Under the pieces are notes generated by a model. That model made no database searches and was not told the DNA's origin. It worked only from the letters and a program-made list of their open reading frames with translations. A stretch of 64,000 nucleotides of DNA from Variovorax sp. (lineage in GTDB: Bacteria; Pseudomonadota; Gammaproteobacteria; Burkholderiales; Burkholderiaceae_C): assembly GCA_025352265.1 (NCBI GenBank), contig JANXTS010000039.1, positions 1 to 64,000 on the forward strand, read 5' to 3'. Numbering within the stretch: position 1 is the first letter of the stretch; the number at the start of each line of letters is the position of its first letter. The position numbers were made by a program, and so were the translations under genes. This document shows positions 37,522 through 47,287 of the stretch, in pieces.

Positions 37522-38136
37522 ATGTCCATCCCCGACCCGCAATTTCCCACGCCAGGCAAGGTCTCGCCGTTGCGCCCTCTGCCCAAGTTGATCTTCGCGA
37601 GCCGCTGGCTGCAGTTGCCCCTGTACCTTGGCCTGATCGTCGCGCAGGGTGTGTACGTGGTGCACTTCCTGGTCGAACTGCTGCATCTGGTCGAGGCCGC
37701 GTTCGGCAGCCAGACTGCACTTCAGGCCCTCATCGGCAGCATCGGCTACAAAACGGCAGCGCCGATCGTCACCCTCAACGAGACGGTCATCATGCTGGTG
37801 GTGCTGGCGCTGATCGACGTCGTCATGATCAGCAACCTGCTCATCATGGTGATCGTCGGCGGCTACGAAACCTTCGTGAGCCGCATGGACCTCGAAGGCC
37901 ACCGCGACCAGCCCGAGTGGCTGAGTCACGTCAACGCGTCGGTGCTCAAGGTGAAGCTGGCCACCGCCATCATCGGCATCAGCTCGATTCATCTGCTCAA
38001 GACCTTCATCAACGCCGACAACTACACCGACCGGGTGCTGATCGCGCAGACGGTGATCCACATCACCTTCCTGATGTCTGCAATGGCGATTGCGTACACC
38101 GACAAGCTGATGGCGCGCGCGCCGGGTGAGCACTGA
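37522..38136 (+). CDS. YqhA-like (UPF0114) membrane protein
   Basis: 204 residues with three to four membrane helices ([39 protein letters not shown]). The segments [15 protein letters not shown] and [13 protein letters not shown] are typical of the YqhA family. Function unknown. It is divergent from acs. Confidence 0.87.
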   Translation: MSIPDPQFPTPGKVSPLRPLPKLIFASRWLQLPLYLGLIVAQGVYVVHFLVELLHLVEAAFGSQTALQALIGSIGYKTAAPIVTLNETVIMLVVLALIDVVMISNLLIMVIVGGYETFVSRMDLEGHRDQPEWLSHVNASVLKVKLATAIIGISSIHLLKTFINADNYTDRVLIAQTVIHITFLMSAMAIAYTDKLMARAPGEH

Positions 38137-38310
38137 CCCACGGAATTCGACAGCCCATCGCAAAGTTCGCAAAAAGGGGGGCGAAGAATGGAAAAGACAG
38201 CTTTCGAATTTCCTTTTGGATTCATTTCACGAATCCGTTGCTTCCTTCGCGGCAGGCATTGCGTTTCCGATTCACCGGCATGACAGCGCCCAATCGACGG
38301 CCCCAGCGAT
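38137..38310. other. Intergenic stretch between yqhA-like and amiR-like genes
   Basis: About 170 bases without a gene. A 6-bp dyad, GGATTC (38218-38223) with GAATCC (38231-38236), is present but lacks a T-run, so it is not a convincing terminator for the long operon that ends here. Confidence 0.4.
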
Positions 38311-38955
38311 TCACTTGCGGCCCAGCGACAAAACTTCGTGCGCATTGACGATCGCCGCTGCAATGTCTTCCACCGGGCTGCGCTTGCTCATGGCCTGGTC
38401 GCGCATCAGGTCGTAGGCTTCAGTTTCGGAGATGTGGTGGGCCTTCATGAGGATCGCCTTGGCGTCGGCCACATGGCGCACGCCGAGCAGCTTGGCCTCC
38501 ACCTTGCGCAGGCGTCGCGCCAGCGAGCGATTTTCTCTGTGTGCCTCGCGCGCCAGCACCAACGCCGACAGCAACCCGAACGAACGCACTGGAGACGGCA
38601 GCACGGCGCGCGCACCCAAGCCCAGCACCGCTTCGACGATGGTCGGGTTCTCATAAGTGACGACGGCGATCACCGCCGGCGCATCGTCGCGCTGCGTCCA
38701 TTCAAACTGCAGGCCGATGATGTCGGGCCGCACCGCCATGAACGCGATGTCAATGCCTGCCGGCAAGGTTTGCACCGGTGGCCAGAACGCCTGCACCTGG
38801 CAGCCGATGCGCTGCAATTGCTGGGTCAGTTGCTGGCCATCGGCGTCGTCCGGATGAATCACCGCGACTTTCAGCGCACGCAGTTCCTTCAACTGCACGG
38901 GCGTCACACGTAATGTGGGACGCAGCACGGCGCGAGGGGCGGTGACGTCGGACAT
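38311..38955 (-). CDS. amiR: AmiR-like ANTAR-domain transcription antiterminator
   Basis: 214 residues from the ATG at 38955, which overlaps the amiC-like stop (ATGA). The N-terminal part (about 25-140) is a receiver-like fold without the usual acidic phosphorylation pocket, as in AmiR. A short coiled coil (SLARRLRKVEAKL) leads into the C-terminal ANTAR domain (DAKAILMKAHHISETEAYDLMRD and following), which binds paired RNA hairpins. In Pseudomonas AmiR is held inactive by AmiC until an amide binds. The likely RNA target is the terminator leader before urtA at the other end of this operon. Confidence 0.92.
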   Translation of the reverse strand: MSDVTAPRAVLRPTLRVTPVQLKELRALKVAVIHPDDADGQQLTQQLQRIGCQVQAFWPPVQTLPAGIDIAFMAVRPDIIGLQFEWTQRDDAPAVIAVVTYENPTIVEAVLGLGARAVLPSPVRSFGLLSALVLAREAHRENRSLARRLRKVEAKLLGVRHVADAKAILMKAHHISETEAYDLMRDQAMSKRSPVEDIAAAIVNAHEVLSLGRK

Positions 38956-40109
38956 CACACCGGCAGCGTGTCGAGCTTGGCGGTCCAGTCGCCCAAGGAG
39001 TGGGTGACCAGGTACGGATCGGGGTAGACCGAGCGCGTAGCCTGCCGCACGATGGTGAACTGCCCGTCGACGTTGACTCGCCCGATGCGGGGATACAAGC
39101 AGGTGTGATGGTTGGTCGGGTCGATCTTCACACGCCCCTGCGGCGCATCGAATTCACTGCCCAGAATGTGCGGCAGCAAGCGCGCAATACCTTCGTCGTC
39201 CGACTGGCGCAGCGCGTTGGCAAAAATGTGCATCTGGAAATACGACGACTCCCAGCACAGGTTGGGCACACTGCCATCGCCAAAGTGCTGGCGCAGCCGC
39301 GTCAGGCAGCGCCGATTGGCGTCCGACTGGATCGACTGGAAATATGGCGCCGACGTGTAGTGGCCCGCCGCCACGCCACGCGCCATCTGCGAGATCTCGG
39401 CCTCCGATGTCGTCAGGCTGGCGATGGGCATGGTCTTGGGGTCGAAACCAGCCTCGGCATAGGCCCGGTACAGCGCAGCTGTGGACTCACCGACCACCGT
39501 CGAAAAAATGAAATCGGGTCGCTTGTTGCGAATGTCGGCGATCACGGCGGCGTAGTCTTTTTCGGTGGCATCGAGCGCCATGTAGCGCTCGGCCAGCTTC
39601 TCGCTGCCAGGCCGCTGGAGCACCAGTTCGCCCATGATCCGATTCGACTCGTAGGGATAGATGTAGTCCGAGCCGATCAGGTAGACGCGCGCGCCAAAGT
39701 TGGCGGTCATGAACTCAGCCAACTGCACGCTGTTCTGGTTGGGCGCGGCCCCGGTGTAGATCACGTTGCCGGAATACTCGAAGCCTTCATAGAGCGTCGG
39801 ATAGAACAACAGCTTGTTCCACTTCTCGACCACCGGGATCACGGCCTTGCGGCTGCTCGACATGTAGCAACCGAAGATCACGTTGACCCCGTCTTGCACG
39901 ATAAGCCGCTCGGCCAAATCGGCATAGCGCGCGGGCTGAGATTGTGGGTCGTAGCGCACCGCGACTAGCTCCCGCCCATCAATGCCGCCGGCCTCGTTGA
40001 TCTCTTCGATCCCGAGCAATGCTCCTTGCAACTGCGACAGTCCGATGGTTGAAGTGACGCCCGTTTCCGAAAAAAGAATGCCGACCCGAACCGGGTCTTT
40101 GTCAGCCAT
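38955..40109 (-). CDS. amiC: AmiC-like cytoplasmic amide sensor
   Basis: 384 residues, type I periplasmic-binding-protein fold but without a signal peptide (starts MADKDPVRVGILFSETG), as expected for AmiC, which stays in the cytoplasm and sequesters AmiR. It shares blocks with the transporter binding protein of the same operon: GCYMSSSRKAVIPV and LIGSDYIYPYESNRI here against GCYTSASRKAVLPV and LVGSDYIYPRTCNKI there. AGGAGG lies 8 bases before the ATG. It is separated from the VWA gene by 111 bases. Confidence 0.92.
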   Translation of the reverse strand: MADKDPVRVGILFSETGVTSTIGLSQLQGALLGIEEINEAGGIDGRELVAVRYDPQSQPARYADLAERLIVQDGVNVIFGCYMSSSRKAVIPVVEKWNKLLFYPTLYEGFEYSGNVIYTGAAPNQNSVQLAEFMTANFGARVYLIGSDYIYPYESNRIMGELVLQRPGSEKLAERYMALDATEKDYAAVIADIRNKRPDFIFSTVVGESTAALYRAYAEAGFDPKTMPIASLTTSEAEISQMARGVAAGHYTSAPYFQSIQSDANRRCLTRLRQHFGDGSVPNLCWESSYFQMHIFANALRQSDDEGIARLLPHILGSEFDAPQGRVKIDPTNHHTCLYPRIGRVNVDGQFTIVRQATRSVYPDPYLVTHSLGDWTAKLDTLPV

Positions 40110-40220
40110 GGTGCGGCCTCCTGCGGAGCGAATGTTGCTGCGAAAGCCGGCACTGCGGCGTGGGAATAAGAGGCATAAGGGAATGGGATGCGTCAGGTCA
40201 GCGCTTAGCTTAACGGCGGT

Positions 40221-42290
40221 TCAGCGGGACACCAGTCCCGCGCAGGCGCGCTGAAGTTGCGCCGGCAGTCTTTGCACGTCGTCGACCACGCTGTAGTTGC
40301 GCCAACCGAAAATGCGCCGCACATAGGGGTCGGCTGCTGCATCGACAGCGATGCAATGGGTCAGCACGCCGTCACGGCGCGCCTCCAACACGGCGGCGCG
40401 GGCGTCTTCGGTGAGGTAACGAGGCTCGTGCACATCGATGTCCGAGGGCGCGCCGTCGGTCACCAGCAGGATCGAGCGCTGACCAGCCGATTCGTGTCGC
40501 AGCAGGTGGGTAGCGTGGCGCAAAGCTGCACCCATGCGCGTCGAAAAGCGGGCCTGCACCGCGTCGATCATGCCGCGTGAAACGGGGGTCGGCAGCGTGC
40601 CGAACTCGAGCAGCCGGTAGTAATAAACCTCCGCGCGCGTGTTCGATGAAAAGCCATGGATCGCCAACCGGTCGCCGTCGGGCGTGACCGATTCGGCGAG
40701 CAACAACGCCGCCTGCTTTTCGATGTCGAGCAAAGACAGCGCCGCGCCGCCAACACGGTCGTTGGCTGAAGCCGACAGGTCCAGCAGCACCAGGATGCTC
40801 GACAACCCCAGTTCGCGACCCGGTCGCATGAACAGGCGCGGATCGGGTTGTAGGCGCGAGCGCCGGTCGACCATCACCTCGATGGCGGCGTTCAGATCGA
40901 CATCGTCGCCCTCCCATTGGCGGCGCAACCGACGCGTACGGCTGAAGCGGCGCGCACGCGGCAGCGCCAATGCGGACGGGGTCGCGTTGCGCCCCGTCTT
41001 ATCGCGCGCCACCCCCATGCCTTGCCAGGCCGGCAGCTTCTCGATGACCGTGCACCAATCAGGCCGCAGCCGTTCGATACGTCGGTCCCATTCGGGGTAT
41101 CTGAAGCGGCCGAGTTCCATCTCGGGACCACCGGCTTGCGCCTCGCCGCTCCCGTCGTCAAGAGGCGGTGAAGCATCCAACGGCGCATGCGCGCTTTGTT
41201 CCTGCACCGCCAACGCCTCGTCCGGCGGCGTCTGGGCATCGGCGAACCTCCAGAGATAACTGTGGTCGTCGCGGTACGGCGCCGGCACCACGAATTGCTG
41301 CGGATTGAACTGCACGCGCATCTGGCCCAGGTCGTTGGCGAGGATGGCCGCCACCGCACGGAACGCGTCGTAGTCGGCCAGCCCGGCCGAAGCGGCAGTG
41401 GCATCGAACAGCCGGCGCGCCTTGTTAACCCAGTAGTTGTCGTCCTGGTACGCCGCATCGATCAATGCCCGATCCATGCGCGACAGCAGCGCGGCAAAGC
41501 CCAGGTCGCGCGGGTTCGGCACCGGCGCCAGCGCGTCGATGAACCAGCGCCGCACGCCGGGGAGGTCGCGCAGCAACAGATGCTCGACGCGCGCGTCTTC
41601 CATTGCCGAGACCACGGCAATGCCCATCGGTTTGAGCGTGCCCGCCGGCCGGGCCGGTTGAGAATAGCGCCGGTGCGCGACGGCATGCGCGACCGCTGCT
41701 CGGTACAGCCGCAGCCGGTCACCGGCCCCATCGAACACCGTGTAGTCGTCGGGAACCAGCAGATGCGTGGTGGTGAGCACCGGGCGCAGGCGCGGCGCAT
41801 TGAGCTGGGTCTGCTGGCGTGGCTGCACCAGCATCGCGGGGCCGGCACGCGGGCTCAACGCCACGTCACCGAGCGGGCCCAGCAAGCCAGCGGCCAGCAG
41901 ATTGAGCGAGGGCAACGCGCGTTGCAGCGGCTCGGCACCGGCCTCGCCGTGCAGTGCGGCGACGGCCTGCGCATCGTCCAAACTGAACCAGGCGCGCTGA
42001 CGTTGCCGGTCGGTCGCATGATGGCGGAGGCCCGCCAGGATCCAGCGCCCGAGGCCGTCGGCGTTGAGGCCGTCGAGTACGCGCTCCAACCGCGCGGCCA
42101 GCGCCAGCGCGCTCGGCGCATCTTCTTCGTGCAACAGGTGCAGCCAGCGCAGCGCGGTGGCCGCCTGCGCGCGCCCGTCCGCGCCGCCCTGCGCGGTGGC
42201 GGCAAAGCGCGCGAGCTGCGGCGCCAGCAGATCGGACAGCGCGCTGCGGCTGGTGCTGGCACAGACGGCGGCACCAGCGTCGTTCGTCAT
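40221..42290 (-). CDS. NorD/CbbO-like von Willebrand factor A protein
   Basis: 689 residues. The C-terminal VWA domain (about 480-689) has the MIDAS motif DLSAS in ILVLLDLSASANDRVGG and VTDGAPSDIDVHEPRYL. The N-terminal half is helical and rich in Ala and Arg. Its ATG overlaps the MoxR gene stop (ATGA), forming the classical MoxR-VWA pair (NorQ-NorD, CbbQ-CbbO) that remodels or activates client enzymes. The client here is unknown; the amidase or another operon product is possible. Confidence 0.88.
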   Translation of the reverse strand: MTNDAGAAVCASTSRSALSDLLAPQLARFAATAQGGADGRAQAATALRWLHLLHEEDAPSALALAARLERVLDGLNADGLGRWILAGLRHHATDRQRQRAWFSLDDAQAVAALHGEAGAEPLQRALPSLNLLAAGLLGPLGDVALSPRAGPAMLVQPRQQTQLNAPRLRPVLTTTHLLVPDDYTVFDGAGDRLRLYRAAVAHAVAHRRYSQPARPAGTLKPMGIAVVSAMEDARVEHLLLRDLPGVRRWFIDALAPVPNPRDLGFAALLSRMDRALIDAAYQDDNYWVNKARRLFDATAASAGLADYDAFRAVAAILANDLGQMRVQFNPQQFVVPAPYRDDHSYLWRFADAQTPPDEALAVQEQSAHAPLDASPPLDDGSGEAQAGGPEMELGRFRYPEWDRRIERLRPDWCTVIEKLPAWQGMGVARDKTGRNATPSALALPRARRFSRTRRLRRQWEGDDVDLNAAIEVMVDRRSRLQPDPRLFMRPGRELGLSSILVLLDLSASANDRVGGAALSLLDIEKQAALLLAESVTPDGDRLAIHGFSSNTRAEVYYYRLLEFGTLPTPVSRGMIDAVQARFSTRMGAALRHATHLLRHESAGQRSILLVTDGAPSDIDVHEPRYLTEDARAAVLEARRDGVLTHCIAVDAAADPYVRRIFGWRNYSVVDDVQRLPAQLQRACAGLVSR

Positions 42291-43105
42291 CCGAACTGCG
42301 CCTCGACAAAGCCCTGCAACGCGCGCGCCATGTCCGGATCGTCCGTCAGCCCGCGCGTCATCGTCATCTCGCAGCTGTCTTGCGGCGACACACCATCGCG
42401 AATCAGCACGCCCGCGTAGATCAGCATCCGGGTCGACACGCCCTCTTCCAGCCCACGCTGCTTAAGCGCGCGCGAGCAGTGCGCAATGCTGACGAGCTGC
42501 GCCGCCAACGCCAGCGCAATGCCCGATTCATGCGCCACGATGCTGGCTTCGATCCCGGCCTCGGGGTAGTCGAAGGCCAGCGCCGCAAAGCGCTGCCGGG
42601 TCGACGGCTTCATGTCCTTGGCGCTGCTTTGGTAGCCAGGGTTGTACGACACCACCAATTGAAAGTCGGGATGGGCACGCACCAGTTCACCCTTCTTGTC
42701 GAGCGGCAACATGCGGCGCGCATCCGTCAGCGGGTGAATTACCACAGTGGTGTCCTGCCGCGCCTCGACCACCTCGTCGAGGTAGCAGATGCCACCGTGG
42801 CGCACCGCCAAAGTCAGTGGTCCGTCGTGCCAGGCCGTGCCCTGCGCGTCCAGCAGGTAGCGCCCGATGAGGTCCGAGGCCGTCATGTCTTCATTGCAGG
42901 CCAGCGTGACGAGCGGCCTGCCCAGCTTCCAGGCCATGTACTCGACAAAGCGCGTCTTCCCGCACCCGGTCGGCCCTTTGAGGATCAACGGCATCCGGTG
43001 CACATAGGCACTTTCGTACAACGCCACCTCGTTGCCGGCTGGTTGGTAAAACGGCTCGGTCTCAATGCGATAGCCAGCGAGCGGATCGGGGACGGCGACG
43101 TTCAT
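42287..43105 (-). CDS. MoxR-family AAA+ ATPase (NorQ/CbbQ-like)
   Basis: 272 residues. Walker A KGPTGCGKTRFVEYMAW, Walker B ICYLDEVVEAR, sensor 1 VVSYNPGYQ and an arginine-finger region STRQRFAAL. The LACNEDMTASDLIGRYLL segment is typical of the NorQ/CbbQ/GvpN group. It couples ATP hydrolysis to remodelling with the VWA partner. In Pseudomonas the amide operon also carries an AAA protein (AmiB, of another class), so this may be a functional counterpart; that is inference. Confidence 0.92.
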   Translation of the reverse strand: MNVAVPDPLAGYRIETEPFYQPAGNEVALYESAYVHRMPLILKGPTGCGKTRFVEYMAWKLGRPLVTLACNEDMTASDLIGRYLLDAQGTAWHDGPLTLAVRHGGICYLDEVVEARQDTTVVIHPLTDARRMLPLDKKGELVRAHPDFQLVVSYNPGYQSSAKDMKPSTRQRFAALAFDYPEAGIEASIVAHESGIALALAAQLVSIAHCSRALKQRGLEEGVSTRMLIYAGVLIRDGVSPQDSCEMTMTRGLTDDPDMARALQGFVEAQFG

Positions 43106-44112
43106 GGCGTGGCGAGCAGTTCCTTGAGCGCGGCATCGATGAAGCGGGTGTCGACCGGACTGCTACCGCCGCCGGCGAAGTGGCCCCACACGCCCGGGAT
43201 CGGGCGGCACTCGGCATTCGGCATATGCGACACCTCCCATTCGTTGTCGGCTACCGGAAAATACAGGTCACGTTCGGCCGGCATCACGATCGCGCGCGCC
43301 TTGATGGCGCCCAGCGCCTTCTCGAAATCGCCCTTGAACACCGGGTTGTCGCTGATGTCGCCGTGCTGCCACGACCACAGCATGGCGAGCAGGTTGTTAG
43401 CGTCCTTCTTCAGGAAGAAGCCTTCCCAAAACCCGACCAAAAAATCGTCCAGCGAGCTGAAGCCCAGCTCGCGCCACAACGTCTGCTTGTAGAAAGGCTG
43501 CGACAGCCCCCAGCCCGCATACACGCGGCCGACCGCGCGCAGACCCTTGCTTGGCGGCGTGCTGTACCAACCGCCATTCCATGCCGCATCGGTCTGGATT
43601 GCGGCCTTCACGCCTTCGAGGAACACGATGTTGTGCGGCGCCGTTTTCGCCGAGCCGCAGAAAGGCGCGATACGCTGGACCATGTCGGGGTACAGGCAGC
43701 CCCACTGGTTGGTCTGCTGCGCGCCCATCGACCAGCCCACCACCAGCGCAACCCGGTCGATGCTGAATTTTTCCGTCACCAGCCGGTGCTGCAGCGTGAC
43801 GTTGTCGTACAGCGTGATGTTCGGAAAGCGCGCTTGGTTGTAGGGCTCGGGCGTGTTGCTGGGCGAGGACGACAGACCGTTGCCCAGCATGTTCGGCACG
43901 ATGATGAAGTATTTTTCCGGGTCCAGCGCCATACCCGGGCCAATCAGCCATTCGTTGTCGTAGTGCTGACCCGAGTACCAGGTCGGGTAGACGATCACGT
44001 TGCTCCTGTCGGCGTTGAGCTTGCCGTAGGTCTTGTAGGCGAGCTTGGTATTGCGCAGGGTGGCGCCGTGTTGCAGGAGCACATCCCCCAAATCGAAAGT
44101 GTCGTAATCCAT
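43102..44112 (-). CDS. MetX-like alpha/beta-hydrolase
   Basis: 336 residues from the ATG at 44112; its stop overlaps the MoxR ATG. Alpha/beta-hydrolase related to homoserine O-acetyltransferase: nucleophile elbow VGWSMGAQQ, acid in PAERDLYFP and His in GVWGHFAGGG. The N-terminus (GATLRNTKLAYKTYGKLNAD) is typical of the MetX-like group. A methionine role is unlikely in this operon; it may hydrolyse an ester or amide, or transfer an acyl group. Substrate unknown. Confidence 0.85.
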   Translation of the reverse strand: MDYDTFDLGDVLLQHGATLRNTKLAYKTYGKLNADRSNVIVYPTWYSGQHYDNEWLIGPGMALDPEKYFIIVPNMLGNGLSSSPSNTPEPYNQARFPNITLYDNVTLQHRLVTEKFSIDRVALVVGWSMGAQQTNQWGCLYPDMVQRIAPFCGSAKTAPHNIVFLEGVKAAIQTDAAWNGGWYSTPPSKGLRAVGRVYAGWGLSQPFYKQTLWRELGFSSLDDFLVGFWEGFFLKKDANNLLAMLWSWQHGDISDNPVFKGDFEKALGAIKARAIVMPAERDLYFPVADNEWEVSHMPNAECRPIPGVWGHFAGGGSSPVDTRFIDAALKELLATP

Positions 44113-44138
44113 GATGATTGCTGCTTTCAAGTGAGGGT

Positions 44139-45452
44139 TCAGGTCTTGATGGGAGGCGAGACCGTCGCCACCGGCGCAACGCTGCGGATGTGGAGCACGG
44201 CATAGCAAACCGCCGCCGCGACGAAGGCGATCACGGCCGTCGACAGCTGCGGCGCCATCTTCTCAATGGCATAGGCCGCCAACGAGCCTACGCCCCAGGC
44301 GATGAACGCGCTCGGCCGCCAGTCGGCACCGATGACGGCGCCCGGCCGCACAAAATAAAGATCGACGATCAGGATGGCACCGATCGGCGGCACCACGATG
44401 CCCAGCAGCGACAGCCACGGAATAAAAAAGGCCCACACATTGGCCGCCGCGATGACGATGCCAAAGGCGGCAAGCACCACGGCAAACACGCGCATACGCC
44501 CGTTACCAATGCGCGACCAGCCCACGGCCGAGTTGTAGAGGCAGTGCGCGCACACCGAGCCCAGGTTGCACAGCAAGAACACGAAAGCGACCACGGCCAG
44601 CCAGGGCGCGTTCTGCGCCAGCATGTAGCCGAACATGTTGTCCAGGCCAAAGGGCTGCGGCTGCGGCAATGCCAGCGCGGCGGTCATGGTGCCACCGACC
44701 AGCATGGCGATCAGGTTGGCCACGGGAAAGGCGCAGGCCGTGGCGATCAGCGAGCTCTTGCGGTTGGCAGCCCAGCGGTTGAAGTCCGCCGTGACGGTAC
44801 CCGCGTCGACGAACAGCGCCACCACAATGGTCAAGCCGATGCCGAAGGACATCGGCAACGCGGCCTGCGTGCCGGCGTATGCCAACACGTTGCCCCAACC
44901 CGCCGTGGAAGCGGAGTCCAGCGCCACCCAGCCGCCCAGTACCACGAACAATGGCACCGACACCATGCCGATCCAGTGCAGGCCGCGGATGCCGACGAAG
45001 GTGATGCCCAGATACAGCACGCCCGCTGCAACGGTCATCGTCAAGTAGTCGACCTTGAAGGCGGTGTGCATCAGGTTGCCCGTGATGCCAGTCTGCACGG
45101 CGTACCAGCCCAACAGCAGGGTCGACAGCAGACCGGAGGCAAACACATAGCCCTTCTTGCCAAAACTGGCGCTCGCCAGCAGCGCGAAGTTGTGGCCGCG
45201 CGCCGTTCCCAGTGCGCCCAGCGATCCGACGTACGCAAACATCAACAGGTTGCCCACGACCATCGCGAGCAGCGCGGACTGGAAGCCCATGCCCGCCACC
45301 AGGATGGAGCCGGTCATGGCGCCCGTGATGATCATCGGGAACCCGAGCCACACCATCGACACCGAGAAGGTGCTGCGTCGCTTCGAGAGCGGAACCGGGT
45401 CGTGCTCGTACTCTTCACCGAGCACCGTGTTGTCGACATGCTTCTGACTCAT
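44139..45452 (-). CDS. NCS1-family permease (cytosine permease-like)
   Basis: 437 residues from the ATG at 45452, with AAGAGGT 7 bases upstream. About twelve membrane helices; the N-terminal MVWLGFPMIITGAMTGS and the DFNRWAANRKSS loop fit CodB-like NCS1 transporters of nucleobases and related small nitrogen compounds. Its presence beside an ABC transporter suggests a second uptake route, perhaps for a different amide. Substrate unknown. Confidence 0.85.
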   Translation of the reverse strand: MSQKHVDNTVLGEEYEHDPVPLSKRRSTFSVSMVWLGFPMIITGAMTGSILVAGMGFQSALLAMVVGNLLMFAYVGSLGALGTARGHNFALLASASFGKKGYVFASGLLSTLLLGWYAVQTGITGNLMHTAFKVDYLTMTVAAGVLYLGITFVGIRGLHWIGMVSVPLFVVLGGWVALDSASTAGWGNVLAYAGTQAALPMSFGIGLTIVVALFVDAGTVTADFNRWAANRKSSLIATACAFPVANLIAMLVGGTMTAALALPQPQPFGLDNMFGYMLAQNAPWLAVVAFVFLLCNLGSVCAHCLYNSAVGWSRIGNGRMRVFAVVLAAFGIVIAAANVWAFFIPWLSLLGIVVPPIGAILIVDLYFVRPGAVIGADWRPSAFIAWGVGSLAAYAIEKMAPQLSTAVIAFVAAAVCYAVLHIRSVAPVATVSPPIKT

Positions 45453-45517
45453 GACATACCTCTTTTCTTGCTTTGACGTTGAATGTGAGGGAAACGGAAG
45501 GCGCGGTTTGTCGCGCT

Positions 45518-46555
45518 TTAACGGTGCTTGTTGGTCTGGTTGGGAATGCCTTCGATCGGACATTCATCGGTTCCGACGGTGGTTCGGGTGAACGACTCGA
45601 CCTGCTCGCGCGCAGCCTCGGGGTCGTTGACCCACTTTTCGTAGAAGGTGAAGGGGCACGCCGCCACGCCCTTGTCGCCATCACCCGAATTGATGGTGCC
45701 GGTGTAGCCCCGGTGCAGCAACTTGAACAGGTGGTTTTGCGACTGGCCGTTTTTGCGGGCATCGCGGATCAGGCTCATCGACAGCTCGCCGTAATTGATG
45801 CCCATCTCTTCTTCGCCGCATTCGCCCAGCGTGCGCCCATCGAAACCGATAATTGCCGAGTGGCCGAAGTACGAGTACACACCGTCGAAGCCCGCCGCAT
45901 TGGCAACGGCCACATACGTGTTGTTCATAAATGCCATGGCTTTGGACACCAGGATCTGCTGCTCCTTGGCCGGGTACATATAGCCTTGGCAGCGGATGAT
46001 TAGTTCAGCGCCCTTCATCGCGCAGTCGCGCCAAATCTCCGGATAGTTGCCGTCGTCGCAAATGATGAGGCTGATCTTCATGCCCTTGGGGCCGTCGCTC
46101 ACGTAGGTGCAGTTACCGGGGTACCAGCCTTCGATGGGCACCCACGGCATGATCTTGCGGTACTTCTGGACGATCTCGCCCTTGTTGTTCATCAGGATCA
46201 GCGTGTTGTAGGGCGCCTTGTTCGGGTGCTCTTCGTGACGCTCTCCAGTCAGCGAAAACACACCCCAGACATTGGCCCTGCGGCAGGCATCGGCAAAGAT
46301 CTCCGTTTCTTCACCGGGCACGGTGGCCGCCGTGTCGTACATCTCTTTGGCGTCGTACATGATGCCGTGCGTCGAGTACTCGGGGAACACCACCAGGTCC
46401 ATGCCCGGCAATCCCTTTTTCATGCCGACCAGCATGTCGGCAATCTTGCGTGCGTTGTCCAGCACCTCGGCCTTGGTGTGCAGGCGCGGCATCTTGTAGT
46501 TGACGACCGCGACACCGACGCAATCGTTGCTGCTTGAAATATCACCATGTCTCAT
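45518..46555 (-). CDS. amiE: Aliphatic amidase
   Basis: 345 residues, one shorter than the Pseudomonas AmiE, and collinear with it ([20 protein letters not shown]). Nitrilase-type triad: Glu in [10 protein letters not shown], Lys in [16 protein letters not shown] and Cys in [13 protein letters not shown]. It hydrolyses short aliphatic amides such as acetamide or propionamide to the acid and ammonia in the cytoplasm. It follows the ABC transporter genes after 28 bases. Confidence 0.96.
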   Translation of the reverse strand: MRHGDISSSNDCVGVAVVNYKMPRLHTKAEVLDNARKIADMLVGMKKGLPGMDLVVFPEYSTHGIMYDAKEMYDTAATVPGEETEIFADACRRANVWGVFSLTGERHEEHPNKAPYNTLILMNNKGEIVQKYRKIMPWVPIEGWYPGNCTYVSDGPKGMKISLIICDDGNYPEIWRDCAMKGAELIIRCQGYMYPAKEQQILVSKAMAFMNNTYVAVANAAGFDGVYSYFGHSAIIGFDGRTLGECGEEEMGINYGELSMSLIRDARKNGQSQNHLFKLLHRGYTGTINSGDGDKGVAACPFTFYEKWVNDPEAAREQVESFTRTTVGTDECPIEGIPNQTNKHR

Positions 46556-46583
46556 GAGGTCGCTCCTTCAGGGGGTTGGAAAA

Positions 46584-47273
46584 TCAGATGGTCAGGAACG
46601 AGCGCACCCGGTCCTGATCGAGGTGAGTTCGGGCTTCGTCGTGCACGATGCGCCCGCGGTCAATGACCAGAAATCGGTCGGCCAGGTCGAGCGCAAAGCT
46701 CAGCACCTGCTCCGAGACGACGATGGCGAAACCGCGCTCCTTGCGCAGCACATTGAGCGTGTGCGCCAGCTCCTTGATGATCGAGGGCTGGATGCCTTCG
46801 GTCGGCTCGTCCAGGATCAGCACCTTGGGGTCCGAAATCAGTGCGCGTGCGATGGCCAACATCTGCTGCTGGCCGCCCGAAAGGTTGCCGCCCTTGCGGT
46901 GCTTCATTTCCTGAAGCACCGGGAAAAAACGGTACAGGTAGTCGGGGACCATGCGGTGGCCCGAGTGCTCGGCGCCGGTCAGAATGTTTTGCTCGACCGT
47001 CAGGAACGGAAACACCATGCGCCCCTGAGGCACAAAGGCCAGCCCCTGCTTCACACGCTTGAAACTGGGCAGGCCGGCCAGTTCATGGCCGTTCAGCCGA
47101 ATACCGCCAGACCGCGCTGGCAGCAGTCCGATCAACGCCTTCAGCAACGTCGTCTTGCCCATCCCGTTACGCCCCATCACGGCGACGGATTCGTTGGCAC
47201 CGACCGACAGCGAGATGTCGTGGACCACGTGGGATTCGCCATAGGCGACGTTGAGTTTCGAGACTTCAAACAT
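46584..47273 (-). CDS. urtE: Urea/amide ABC transporter ATPase (UrtE-like)
   Basis: 229 residues from the ATG at 47273. LivF/UrtE-type ABC ATPase: Walker A GRNGMGKTTLLKALIG, signature LSGGQQQMLAIARAL, Walker B VLILDEPTEGIQPSI. The LPARSGGIRLNG and EGIQPSIIKEL details favour UrtE over LivF. It pairs with UrtD to energise UrtBC. Confidence 0.9.
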   Translation of the reverse strand: MFEVSKLNVAYGESHVVHDISLSVGANESVAVMGRNGMGKTTLLKALIGLLPARSGGIRLNGHELAGLPSFKRVKQGLAFVPQGRMVFPFLTVEQNILTGAEHSGHRMVPDYLYRFFPVLQEMKHRKGGNLSGGQQQMLAIARALISDPKVLILDEPTEGIQPSIIKELAHTLNVLRKERGFAIVVSEQVLSFALDLADRFLVIDRGRIVHDEARTHLDQDRVRSFLTI

Positions 47274-47287
47274 GGCGCGGCTTTCTT

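Noticed and set aside
38218-38236. GGATTC/GAATCC hairpin as terminator of the amide operon
   Set aside because: Six pairs without a T-run on the minus strand; too weak to call.
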